64,000 nucleotides of DNA, from contig CAWEBZ010000012.1 of assembly GCA_963807425.1 (NCBI GenBank), positions 186,001-250,000 of the forward strand. Reading direction: 5' to 3'. Positions 49,645-59,675 of this stretch are shown one piece after another. The DNA comes from VRUE01 sp963807425 (GTDB lineage: Bacteria; Actinomycetota; Thermoleophilia; Solirubrobacterales; 70-9). Numbering within the stretch: the first letter of the stretch is position 1; the number at the start of each line of letters is the position of its first letter. The notes under the pieces were generated by a model. The model was not told the origin of the DNA, did not search any database, and saw only the letters and a list, made by a program, of their open reading frames with translations. A program made the position numbers and the translations under genes.

Positions 49645-50370
49645 CTACGCTGCGGGTCGCAACTGCACGTGTGCGTGGTGCTCGAGCGTCTCCCGCACAG
49701 CCCGCTCGACCTGGCGCAGTTCCCGTTGCTCCGCCTGCGGCGCCTCGGCCAGCGGGCTGGCAATCGCCTCGACCATGAAGCGGTGGGCCTGCTCGGAGAG
49801 CGCAAAGGAACCGGCCTCGCAGCTGGCGCAGACGACGCCGCCGGCCGCACCTGAGAATCCGGCCAGGTGCTCGGCCTCTCCACAACGAGCGCAAGACGCC
49901 AGCTCCGGCGCGAAGCCGGCGGCGAGTGCCAGCTTGAGACGGAAGGAGAGCGCCATTTCCACGGCGGATGCCCGCTCCGCCGCCGGATCGTCGAGCATCG
50001 CCAGGTAGCGACAGAGAAGGTTGTAGACGGGTGGATTGGGCTCGGTCGAGTCGAAGAGGCGCAGCACCGCGTCGCAGGCACGCGCGCCAGCTTCCAGCGC
50101 CGGGCCGGAGGAGCGCAATCTGGGATAGCCGTCGAGCGTCGCCACGTTGGTCACCGTGAGCAGCTCCCCGCGCCCTTCGTGCAGGATCAGGTTGAGCCGG
50201 AAGAAGGGCTCCAGGCGGCCGCCGAAGCGGGACTTCGGCCGCCGCACCCCCTTGGCGATGGCGTTGATCCTGCCTCGTGTGTTCGAGTAGAGATGGAGGA
50301 TGCGATCCGCCTCGCCGAAGCGGATGCTGCGGAGGATCACGGCCTCCGTCTTCAGGGTCGTACCGGGCAT
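49645..50370 (-). CDS. recO: DNA repair protein RecO
   Basis: 241 residues: an OB-fold start (TEAVILRSIRFGEADRILHLYSNTRGRINAIAKGVRRPKSRFGGRLEPF), a helical part, and a zinc site CARCGEAEHL ... VVCASCEAG. RecO loads RecA onto SSB-coated single strands with RecR. It is ten bases before dgt and six after mutM, in one repair-replication cluster. Confidence 0.95.
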   Translation of the reverse strand: MPGTTLKTEAVILRSIRFGEADRILHLYSNTRGRINAIAKGVRRPKSRFGGRLEPFFRLNLILHEGRGELLTVTNVATLDGYPRLRSSGPALEAGARACDAVLRLFDSTEPNPPVYNLLCRYLAMLDDPAAERASAVEMALSFRLKLALAAGFAPELASCARCGEAEHLAGFSGAAGGVVCASCEAGSFALSEQAHRFMVEAIASPLAEAPQAEQRELRQVERAVRETLEHHAHVQLRPAA

Positions 50371-50376
50371 CGACCT

Positions 50377-51291
50377 CTAAGTTGAACGACGAGCCGGACG
50401 GCGGCGACGGGGCCGGCGGCGCAGTCGCACCTGGCAGCTCGGGCAGTAATAGGTCGAACGCCCGGAGACGACGATCCGCACGATCGTTGTGTCGCAACGG
50501 GGGCACGGCTCCCCCTCCCGGGTGTGGACGAGGAACTCGTTCTGCATCGTCCCCTTCTCACCGCGGCCATCCCGGTAGTCGTCGATCGAGGCCCCACCCC
50601 CGTCGATCCCGGCTTCCAGCGCGGCAACGACGGCATCGCGCAGGGCATCTAGATGCTCGGGCTTCATCGAGCCGGCGGGCGAGAGTGGGTGCAGCTTGGC
50701 GCGGAAGAGCGCCTCGTCGGCGTAGATGTTGCCGACCCCGGCGACACCCGACTGGTCGAGCAGAAAGGACTTCAGCGGCGCGGTGCGCCTCCCGGCCATC
50801 TCACCCAGGGCCTCGGCGGTGAAGTCGCCGGAGAGAGGCTCGACGCCGAGCCGCTCGAAGCGGTGCTCGAGATCGGCGTCATCGATCAGGAACGCCTCGC
50901 CGAAGCGGCGCGGATCCGTGAACCAGAGCTGGCGACCGTCGTCGAGCAGGAAGCGTGCCCGCAGATGTCGCTCGGAGACCGAGCGCTCACCCTCGTAGAG
51001 CCGCCGGCCCTCAGAAGGATCGAGCTTCTCATCGCCCTCGACCAGGACCAGGTTGCCGGTCATCCGCAAGTGCATGACCAGCGTCCGCCCGCCGGCAAGC
51101 GCCAGCAGCAGGTACTTGCCGCGCCGGCCCAGGCCCTCGATCGTTGCTCCTTTGACCGCTGCCTCCAGCTCCCCGGGCGGCATCGGCCGGCACCAGCGCT
51201 CGTCGAGCACTTCCAGCCGCTCGATCGCCCGTCCGCTCAGCTCCGGGTCGAGCTGGCGGCAGACGGTCTCGACCTCAGGCAGCTCGGGCAC
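50377..51291 (-). CDS. mutM: Formamidopyrimidine-DNA glycosylase
   Basis: 304 residues from GTG 51291; the start is fixed by PELPEVE, in which Pro2 is the catalytic nucleophile. Other features: RRGKYLLL lysine, MHLRMTGNL, the H2TH region GVGNIYADEALFRA, and the zinc finger CPRCDTTIVRIVVSGRSTYYCPSCQ. It removes oxidised purines such as 8-oxoguanine. After the finger comes an unusual Arg-rich tail (RLRRRPRRRRPARRST), perhaps an extra DNA contact. Confidence 0.97.
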   Translation of the reverse strand: MPELPEVETVCRQLDPELSGRAIERLEVLDERWCRPMPPGELEAAVKGATIEGLGRRGKYLLLALAGGRTLVMHLRMTGNLVLVEGDEKLDPSEGRRLYEGERSVSERHLRARFLLDDGRQLWFTDPRRFGEAFLIDDADLEHRFERLGVEPLSGDFTAEALGEMAGRRTAPLKSFLLDQSGVAGVGNIYADEALFRAKLHPLSPAGSMKPEHLDALRDAVVAALEAGIDGGGASIDDYRDGRGEKGTMQNEFLVHTREGEPCPRCDTTIVRIVVSGRSTYYCPSCQVRLRRRPRRRRPARRST

Positions 51292-51315
51292 CCCGCAGTT
51301 CTACACGACGGTGAC

Positions 51316-51352
51316 TTCGTGTTTGTTCGTCGATAAGACGAAGAAACACGAA
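51316..51352. terminator. Long hairpin between xerD and mutM
   Basis: Arms TTCGTGTTTGTTCGTC (51316-51331) and complement (51337-51352) pair over 16 bp with one mismatch and a 5-base loop. It lies 14 bp past the xerD stop and 24 bp before mutM. No clear T-run follows on the transcribed strand, so a leader hairpin is also possible. Confidence 0.6.
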
Positions 51353-51365
51353 CTCAGCAGAGGGG

Positions 51366-52325
51366 TCAGCCGGCGGTAGCGCGGGGGTGGGAGTTGAAGT
51401 AGACCTCCTTCAACCGTTCCCCGGAGAGGTGCGTGTACATCTGGGTTGTCGAGATGTCAGCGTGGCCGAGCATCTCCTGCACGGCACGCAGGTCGCAGCC
51501 ACCGGCCAGCAGGTGGGTGGCGAAGCTGTGGCGCAGTGTGTGCGGGCTCATCCTGCCCGCAAGGCCAGCCTCACGGGCATTGCGCTGGACGATCTTGTAG
51601 AGCCCCTGGCGAGTCAGCGGCCCGCCGCGGAAGTTGACGAAGAGCTTCGCCTCGTGGCGCTCGCCGATCAGCTTTGGCCTGCCGCTGCGCAGATAAGCGC
51701 TGATTGCGGCGATCGCCTTGCGCCCCAGCGGGACCAGCCGTTCCTTCGATCCCTTGCCCCGCGCCCGCAGGAAGCCCTCGTGCAGGTCGATGTCAGCGAG
51801 CTCCAAGCCGATCGTCTCCGAGGCACGCAGCCCGCACGCATACATCACCTCGAGCAGGGCTCGATCACGAAGCGTCGTCGGCTCGTCACCGCGCGGCGCC
51901 GCGAGCAGCTTCTGCACCTCTGAGTAGTTGAGGACGTGCGGCAGCTTCTTCGCCCGCCGCGGGGCGCTCAGCGCCGCGGTCGGATCGTCGACGATCAGCT
52001 CGTCGCGGCGTAGTTGCTTGTAGAAGGAGCGCAAGCAGGCTGCCTTGCGATGGATCGTCGCTGACGAGCAGGCCGGCCTGCCGTTGCCGGTCGCCAACTC
52101 GGCGAGGAACTCTGAGATCTCCGCCGGGCCCACCGCGAGTGCGTCGGTGTGGTGCCCGGCGAGGAATTCCCCGTACTGGAGGAGATCGGTGCGGTAGGCG
52201 TTGAGCGTGTTACGGGAAAGTCCCCGCTCGAGCTCGAGGTAGGAGAGGAAGTCGAGAACGAGCCCCCCGAAGCGGGCATCTGCGGCCGCAGCCGCGGTGG
52301 GCGGCGGTTTGACGGCGACGGCCAT
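51366..52325 (-). CDS. xerD: Site-specific tyrosine recombinase XerD
   Basis: 319 residues. The N-terminal core-binding domain is present (FLSYLELERGLSRNTLNAYRTDLLQYGEFL). The catalytic residues are in CGLRASE, GKGSKERLVPLG, SPHTLRHSFATHLL, LGHADISTTQMYTHL. With XerC it resolves chromosome dimers at dif. The position near pyrG and recN matches mycobacterial order. ATG 52325 chosen over upstream codons by family start. Confidence 0.94.
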   Translation of the reverse strand: MAVAVKPPPTAAAAADARFGGLVLDFLSYLELERGLSRNTLNAYRTDLLQYGEFLAGHHTDALAVGPAEISEFLAELATGNGRPACSSATIHRKAACLRSFYKQLRRDELIVDDPTAALSAPRRAKKLPHVLNYSEVQKLLAAPRGDEPTTLRDRALLEVMYACGLRASETIGLELADIDLHEGFLRARGKGSKERLVPLGRKAIAAISAYLRSGRPKLIGERHEAKLFVNFRGGPLTRQGLYKIVQRNAREAGLAGRMSPHTLRHSFATHLLAGGCDLRAVQEMLGHADISTTQMYTHLSGERLKEVYFNSHPRATAG

Positions 52326-52351
52326 GGCGGGGTGGTTCTCCCCGCATCGCC

Positions 52352-53362
52352 TCAACCCTTGCGACGCAAGGCGGCGCCCGCGGCAAGAGCCGCAGCGAAG
52401 AAGAGAGGATCCTCTTCGAGGCTGCGCCCCATCGTCTGGGCCGGTAGGCCACTGGCGGCGTAACCGGGGAGGTCGACAGGCTGCTCGCGAAGACGATGAC
52501 GCCAGCCGGCGGCCTGCGCCAGCACGGCGATCGCTACCACCTGTCCGGTCGGCACCGGAATCTCCACCGCCCCGAGCAGCAGCTCCAGGACCGTCAGCGT
52601 GTGGTGGCTGACCTCGCGGTGGCGCTCGCGAGGGTCTGCGGAGGAGAGACGGGGCGAGAGCAGGGTCGGAAGGCCCAGGGCGAGAGAGGCGTGGGCGGTG
52701 TCGAGCGCGGCGGTACCGCCATTGCCCAGCTTGGTCTCCGAGCCGATGATGCCGGGACCTGGGCCGGCGAGAACGGCGTCCCAGCCCAGCCTGGTCGCCG
52801 CGGCGTCGAGGGCGCCTGCCACCGAGATCGCCTCCTGCTCGCCGCCATATGCCGGCGCTGCGGTGACGTGGCCGCAGAGCAGATCGCGCTCGCGCAGCTC
52901 CGCCACGTCGCGCGAGAGCGAGCCGGGCAGAGCGCCGCCGGCGGTCTGCACGTAGCCGAACTTCGCCCCCGGCATCGCCTGCGCCGCCGCCCAGGCGGCG
53001 GGCGCCAGATGACCGTGCAGAGGCAGTACGAGAACGGGGGTCGGCGAGCGTTTCGCGTTGTCGCCGGCGGCGCGCTCGACCGGCTCAACCGGGTGCTGGA
53101 GCGAGGTGTAGTTGAGCTTCATCACGTGCTCGCCTCTCGCTCCCCCACTTTCTAGGCCACGGGTCAGGTTGACGTGGACGACGTCGAAACCGCCGGAGCC
53201 CAGGCTGAGGTCGAGGGCCTCCACGTTGACCACCACCTCGTCGCCCTCGCGCATCTCCCCCAGCAGCGTCGTGTCGGCCCAGGCCGCCCGCCGCTCCCCG
53301 CCTATCTCGACCATCAGCGGCTTCTCGGCGACCACGACGCCGCGCCGCAGCTTCAGCGCCAC
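52352..53362 (-). CDS. DUF3866-family protein
   Basis: 336 residues from a GTG start. The whole length follows the DUF3866 pattern: a beta-rich N-terminus (MREGDEVVVNVEALDLSLGSGGFDVVHVNLTRGL), then VMKLNYTSLQHPVEPVE and FGYVQTAGGALPGSLSRDVAELRERDLLCGHVT. The family is found in actinobacteria and firmicutes, often near xerD. Its activity is unknown. It touches the M20 peptidase gene end to start. Confidence 0.9.
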   Translation of the reverse strand: MALKLRRGVVVAEKPLMVEIGGERRAAWADTTLLGEMREGDEVVVNVEALDLSLGSGGFDVVHVNLTRGLESGGARGEHVMKLNYTSLQHPVEPVERAAGDNAKRSPTPVLVLPLHGHLAPAAWAAAQAMPGAKFGYVQTAGGALPGSLSRDVAELRERDLLCGHVTAAPAYGGEQEAISVAGALDAAATRLGWDAVLAGPGPGIIGSETKLGNGGTAALDTAHASLALGLPTLLSPRLSSADPRERHREVSHHTLTVLELLLGAVEIPVPTGQVVAIAVLAQAAGWRHRLREQPVDLPGYAASGLPAQTMGRSLEEDPLFFAAALAAGAALRRKG

Positions 53363-54463
53363 CTATCCGGCCGCCTCGGCGACGATGCCCTCGCAGACCT
53401 CGAGCATCGCATCGAGGTTGCGGGCGCTGACGCTCTCATCCGGCGTGTGATTGGCCTCGGTGCCGTTGGCGAGCAGGGTGCAGTCGAAGCCGGAGACGAT
53501 CAGCGCGTTGGCGTCGCTGCCGCCGCCGGTCGCGGTCCGCACCGGCTCGACGCCAGCGCGGCGCAAGCCGGCCTCGGCCAGCGCCAACGCCGGCGAGGAC
53601 GAGGGCAGCTTGTAGCCACGGAAAAGCTCTTCGACCCGGACGTCGGCGTCGCAACCATGCTCGGTTGCGCCCCAGGCGCAGGCGTCGCTGAGGGCCCCCG
53701 CCACCTCGGCGGCGCGACCCGCGTCGAGGCTGCGCGCCTCGGCGACGATCTGGCAGTGGCCGGGGACGACGTTGCCCGAGGTGCCGCCGGAGATGACGCC
53801 GACATTGGCCGTCGTCTCCTCGTCGAGACGGCCCAGCTCCATCCGCGAGATCGCGGCAGCAGCGGCGGCGATCGCATTGCTGCCGTCCTCGGGCCGGATC
53901 CCGGCGTGCGCCTCGACCCCGGCGAAGTCGGCAAGCACCCGGTGCTGGGTCGGAGAGCTGACGATAACCTCGCCGACGGCGCTGGCGTGGTCGAGGATGA
54001 AGCCCCGGCTCGAGCGCAGGGTGGAGACGTCGAAGGCCTTGGCGCCGCGAAGGCCCTGCTCCTCGGCGACCGTCAGCAGCAGCTCGATCCCCACCGGCGG
54101 CGGCTGCTCCGCATGGCGAGCGACCAGCTCGATGAAGACAGCCACCGCCGCCTTGTTGTCCGCACCGAGGATCGCCTCTCCGGCGCTGCGGAAGACCCCG
54201 TCTGACTGGACCACCTCGATCAGACCGTCGTGGGGAACGGTGTCGAGGTGGGCACAGAACATCACCCACTCATCGCTCTGCCCCGGCAGGCGGGCGAGGA
54301 TGTTGCCGGCCCCCGCTTCCGCCCGCTGGGCGGCGTCGTCCTCGCTAACTTCCAGCCCGAGCGCGCGCAGTTCGGCGACGAGAGTGTCGGCGACCTCGCG
54401 CTCCTCGCCCGTCGGGCTGCGGATCTCGCAGAGTCGAACGAACGTCTCGTGCAGCCTCTCCAC
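53363..54463 (-). CDS. M20-family metallopeptidase (PepT-like)
   Basis: 366 residues from GTG 54463. Two-zinc site residues are all visible: CAHLDTVP, GADNKAAVAV, EEQGLRGAKAF, DHASAVGE and the C-terminal NHTPDE. The lid domain (VEAHAGIRPEDGSNAIAAAAAAI) and GTSGNVVPGHC follow the peptidase T / M20 layout. It probably releases N-terminal residues from short peptides. It lies between pyrG and DUF3866. Confidence 0.92.
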   Translation of the reverse strand: MERLHETFVRLCEIRSPTGEEREVADTLVAELRALGLEVSEDDAAQRAEAGAGNILARLPGQSDEWVMFCAHLDTVPHDGLIEVVQSDGVFRSAGEAILGADNKAAVAVFIELVARHAEQPPPVGIELLLTVAEEQGLRGAKAFDVSTLRSSRGFILDHASAVGEVIVSSPTQHRVLADFAGVEAHAGIRPEDGSNAIAAAAAAISRMELGRLDEETTANVGVISGGTSGNVVPGHCQIVAEARSLDAGRAAEVAGALSDACAWGATEHGCDADVRVEELFRGYKLPSSSPALALAEAGLRRAGVEPVRTATGGGSDANALIVSGFDCTLLANGTEANHTPDESVSARNLDAMLEVCEGIVAEAAG

Positions 54464-54473
54464 GCGGAGAAGG

Positions 54474-56137
<1,664 letters not shown>

Positions 56138-56141
<4 letters not shown>

Positions 56142-56974
56142 GCTCTGCCGAGCGAGTCTAGCCAGCGCAGTGGCGGAACCGAGTCGATCGTCGCCGAGAT
56201 CGAACGCAACTCTCCGTAAATGGTCAGTCCGGCGACCGCGGCGAGGGCGATCAACCGCGCATCGGAGCCGAGGGTGGTCAGCAGCCAGACCCCCGCGATT
56301 GCGCCGATGAGGTTCGACCCGGTGTCCCCGAGCATCGCTCGCTCGCGCAGTGTGAACCAGGCGCCGACCAGAACCGGTGCGGCAAATATCCCCAGCAGCT
56401 CGACCGGCGCGATCGTCCAGGCGCCGAGGCAAAGTCCGAGGCCGAGCAGCACCAGCCCCTTCTCCGCCCGCCCCGGCCGCAGGTCCAGCAGGTTGAACAG
56501 GTTGGTGGCAAGGATCAGCAGGGCCACGTCGGCGAGATAGCCCCACGACTCCAGGCCCCGACCCGAGACGACGTAAGCGGCCAGGGCCAGGGCCCCCAGC
56601 GCCTTGACAGCACCCGTCGAAAGGCTCCCTTCACGCAGCGCCCGCGCGTGGCCGCGCCAGCCACGCGGCGCGTCAACCGCCTCGCCCCGCCCCAGCGCAT
56701 CGTCGAGAAAGCCGAGAAAGGCGATTCCGAGCAGATACGGCATCCAGCGGCGCAGCTCGGGGTCGAGCAGCTCGAGGTCGGCGCGGTCGTTGAGGAAGGC
56801 AAGCGGCGCCAGAGCGACCAGCGCCGCCGTCGCCAGCACGGCACCTAGGGGAAAGGCCAAGCGGGCGCCGCGGTAGTTCTCTCGCACCAGGCCGGCGTCG
56901 AAGAGGCCTCGCACGCCAGCCGGCACTACGAGCAAGGCCAGGGAGATCGCGACCGGGAACCCGACCCAGGTCAC
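56138..56974 (-). CDS. MraY/WecA-like glycosyltransferase-4 family membrane protein
   Basis: 278 residues, about nine helices. Family motifs are FLGFLDDALGRGE (the DD pair), ATNLFNLLDLRPGRAEKG (the N..N..D loop) and LGDTGSNLIGA. It is shorter than MraY (about 350) and lacks the HHH loop typical of WecA, so the acceptor may differ. It sits between steB and pyrG, a place where related polyprenyl-phosphate transferases are not usual in mycobacteria. GTG start. Confidence 0.85.
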
Positions 56975-56976
56975 GC

Positions 56977-57849
56977 TCAGGGAGCCCCCGCCGGAGAGAG
57001 CAGGTCCGGCAGTAGGCGGTCCGCCGACCCCTTGACCCCGAAGCTGCCCTCGGCGCCGAGCAGGGCGAAGACCGTCGCGACCTGGCCGGCAGGAAGGTCG
57101 ATGTCATCGACGCTGGCAAGATCACTGCCCTGGAAGAAGGAGACCGAGGACTCCTCGTCGGTGGAGTCCTCGACCCCCACGGCGGACGTCCGGGTCCCGG
57201 CGATGCCACTCATCATTGCCGACTCGAGCCGGCCCGCCGCAGTGCGCTGCAAAGGCCCCATGTCCTCGGGCTGATCGCGGACGACGATTACCCCATCGAG
57301 CGCGCCGAAGTTGCCGCTGGCGCGCGAGAAGAGATGCCCCCGCACCCGCTCGAGCAGAGTCCCGCCGCGGACGATCTGCCGCCCCACTCCGGTCCCGAAA
57401 GCGGTGAGCGTGTCTGGGTTGCGCCTGATTTCGGCGAAGCGGGTCTTAGCCAGATCGCCCGCCAGGGCGCTGAGGTCCACCGGCTCGCGCATCACCCCCA
57501 CCCCGACTAGCCGCGCGCCAGTGGGCCCCAGCGTCTCCTCGATCTCGGCCGAGACGTCGCTGGGCAGGCCGCCAAGGGCGACGATGCCAATCCGCCTGCC
57601 GTCGAGCTGGTTGCGCACCAGCGCTGGGTAGACGCCGTCGGCGAACTCGTTGGCGCGGGCCAGCTCTCCGTTGAGCTCGTCGGCCCGGTCGCGTGCGTCC
57701 TGAAGGTTGCCTGTGAGGCTGCGCTCCAGGTCCTTGCGTGTGTTGGTCAGCGCGTCACCACCGAACTCGGCGCCGATCAGGATCCCGATCGCAAGGGCGA
57801 GGAAGACAGCGACCAGCGAGGTCGCGTGGTATCGAGCGCTGTATCCCAT
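56977..57849 (-). CDS. steB: SteB/MctB-family copper transporter-like protein
   Basis: 290 residues. One N-terminal transmembrane helix (LVAVFLALAIGILIGAEFGG) is followed by a coiled coil (LERSLTGNLQDARDRADELNGELARANEFADGV, split) and an alpha/beta domain with VVRDQPEDMGPLQRTAAGRLESAMM. Mycobacterial MctB/Rv1698 was reported in copper homeostasis; in corynebacteria the homologue SteB works with SteA at the division site. The pairing with steA, interrupted by one opposite-strand gene, supports the latter role. Confidence 0.85.
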   Translation of the reverse strand: MGYSARYHATSLVAVFLALAIGILIGAEFGGDALTNTRKDLERSLTGNLQDARDRADELNGELARANEFADGVYPALVRNQLDGRRIGIVALGGLPSDVSAEIEETLGPTGARLVGVGVMREPVDLSALAGDLAKTRFAEIRRNPDTLTAFGTGVGRQIVRGGTLLERVRGHLFSRASGNFGALDGVIVVRDQPEDMGPLQRTAAGRLESAMMSGIAGTRTSAVGVEDSTDEESSVSFFQGSDLASVDDIDLPAGQVATVFALLGAEGSFGVKGSADRLLPDLLSPAGAP

Positions 57850-57896
57850 CGGCGGGTCGGAAGGCTAGATGGTCTCTCTTGCTACCGTTCGAAATC

Positions 57897-58430
57897 GTGC
57901 CGGGGGGTCACCGATTTACCTTGCTCGCCAGCTGCGTCGTCGGACTGGGATTCGCCTGCACAGGCACGGGACAAGGCGGCCTGGATACCGCCTCGAGCAG
58001 CGCGTTGACCTCCGTGCAATCAGCTTGCGCAGCCAAAGCAACCCGCTCGGCTGTCGTTTCGTTCGTGACCGCCTTCAACCGCGGCGACGACGAGAGGCTC
58101 GAAGACCTCTTTGCCCAAGCGCCAGCGTTTCAGTGGTACTCATCATCTGCCCCAGGCAAGCGGGAGAACCCGAAAGCAAGAAACCGCGGAACCCTGATCG
58201 ACTACTTCCGCAGGCGCAACGAAGTGGGCGACAGGCTCGGGCTTCTCTCTTTCCAGTTCAGTGGCAACTGGGGTGGCCATGGCAACTTCGGGCTCGTGTT
58301 GCGGCGCTCGGTGCCCGGCTTCAGAAATGGCGACTGGCTCAGGGTGAACGCGAAGGGGACCGCCAGCTGCGATGGAGACTCGGTGCAGTTCGTCGTGATG
58401 ACGCTCGGCCCACCCGAGCCGCGGTCCTAA
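57897..58430 (+). CDS. Lipoprotein with SnoaL/NTF2-like domain
   Basis: 177 residues from GTG 57897. A hydrophobic lead and lipobox GLGFAC (Cys about 21) precede the domain AVVSFVTAFNRGDDERLEDLFAQAPAFQWYSSS, then beta strands to the end, as in NTF2-like secreted proteins. It is transcribed opposite to steA and steB, between which it has been inserted. A tandem duplication lies across its stop codon. Confidence 0.75.
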   Translation: MPGGHRFTLLASCVVGLGFACTGTGQGGLDTASSSALTSVQSACAAKATRSAVVSFVTAFNRGDDERLEDLFAQAPAFQWYSSSAPGKRENPKARNRGTLIDYFRRRNEVGDRLGLLSFQFSGNWGGHGNFGLVLRRSVPGFRNGDWLRVNAKGTASCDGDSVQFVVMTLGPPEPRS

Positions 58431-58462
58431 AGCCCGAGCCAGCGGTCCTAAAGCCCGAGCCA
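58421..58462. repeat. Tandem duplication of 21 bp at a convergent gene junction
   Basis: The 21-bp unit beginning GCGGTCCTAAAGCC occurs twice in direct succession (58421-58441, 58442-58462). The first copy holds the stop of the lipoprotein gene, the second the stop of steA. Confidence 0.9.
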
Positions 58463-59635
58463 GATCTTGATCTTCAGCCAGATCAGGTCGACCAGGTCGC
58501 TGAGCGCAGGCGCGCTGATCACCACGATCGCGACGACGATCATGAAGGCCGCAAGGAAGAGCGCCAACGGCCCGAAGGGGGAGCTCGGGTTGTAGAGCCG
58601 GCTCACGCCCTTGGCGTCGACCAGCTTCTCGCCGATCCGCAGCCGGGTGAGGAAGGTCGAGGACATGCCGCCGCGCTTGCGGTCGAGGAACTCGATCAGG
58701 TTGAAGTGGGCACCGACGCTGACGATCAACGTCGCGCCCTTCTCGTAGGCCATCAGCATCGCCACGTCCTCGCTCGTGCCCGCCGAAGGCAACAGCGTGT
58801 GCTCCAGTCCCAGCTCGAGCAGGCGCTCGCGGCCGGGGGCGCGACCGTCGGGATAGGCGTGGACGATCAGCTCCGCTCCGCAGCGCAGCGCCTCGTCCCC
58901 GGCCGAGTCCATGTCGCCGAGGATCACGTCGGGCTTCATCCCCGCTTCCAACACCCCGTCGGCACCGCCGTCGACCGCGACGACCAGCGGACGGACGTCG
59001 CGGATGTAGGCGCGCAGGGCCTTGAGGTCACGGCGGTGGCGATCGCCGCGGACGACGATCAGGACGTGGCGGTCGCGGAAGGAGGCGCGGGTCGATGGGA
59101 ACTCGATGCTGCCGGTGAGCAGGTCGGTCTCCTGGCGAACGTGGGCGACCGTGTTCTCGGCGAACTCGGCGAGCGCCTCGTCGACCTGCTCGCGCTGCTG
59201 GTCGAGCTGGCGCTCGAGCTCCTCAACCTCCAGCGCACTGCCCCGCAGCACCTCGCGCTCGCCGACGATCACCCCACCTCCGGCGATCGTCACCCGCTCG
59301 CCGTCGCGGAGTAGCTCGAAGGGGTCGCCGTCCTCGACGTCGACCAGCGTCACCCCGGCCCGGGCCAGCAGCAGTGGGCCGGCGTTCGGGTAGCGGCCGT
59401 TGGAGGACGGCGAGGCGTTGAGCACCGCTCGTACGCCGGTCGAGATCAGCTCCTCGGCGGCGATCCGGTCGATGTTGACGTGGTCGATGACGGCGATGTC
59501 ACGGGGACCGAGCCGCTTGACCAGGTGCTTGGTACGACGGCCGAGCCGCGCGGCCCCCTCGATCGCCTCGTCCGTAGACGCCCCGTTACGGCGTGAGAGC
59601 AGAGCAGGGAGACGACGGCGACTGGCGGTTGCCAC
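58448..59635 (-). CDS. steA: Cytokinetic ring protein SteA
   Basis: 395 residues from a GTG start. A thiamine-pyrophosphokinase-like fold is visible (VAVDGGADGVLEAGMKPDVILGDMDSAGDEAL), preceded by VIDHVNIDRIAAEELI and a coiled coil (VEELERQLDQQREQVDEALAEFAEN). A C-terminal transmembrane helix (FGPLALFLAAFMIVVAIVVIS) and amphipathic tail follow. SteA was named for a corynebacterial septal protein acting with SteB. Order recN-steA-steB-pyrG is shared with mycobacteria. Confidence 0.9.
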   Translation of the reverse strand: MATASRRRLPALLSRRNGASTDEAIEGAARLGRRTKHLVKRLGPRDIAVIDHVNIDRIAAEELISTGVRAVLNASPSSNGRYPNAGPLLLARAGVTLVDVEDGDPFELLRDGERVTIAGGGVIVGEREVLRGSALEVEELERQLDQQREQVDEALAEFAENTVAHVRQETDLLTGSIEFPSTRASFRDRHVLIVVRGDRHRRDLKALRAYIRDVRPLVVAVDGGADGVLEAGMKPDVILGDMDSAGDEALRCGAELIVHAYPDGRAPGRERLLELGLEHTLLPSAGTSEDVAMLMAYEKGATLIVSVGAHFNLIEFLDRKRGGMSSTFLTRLRIGEKLVDAKGVSRLYNPSSPFGPLALFLAAFMIVVAIVVISAPALSDLVDLIWLKIKIWLGL

Positions 59636-59675
59636 TGGCTCAGGTTAACCGCCCTGGCAAGCGGCGCAAGCCGGC

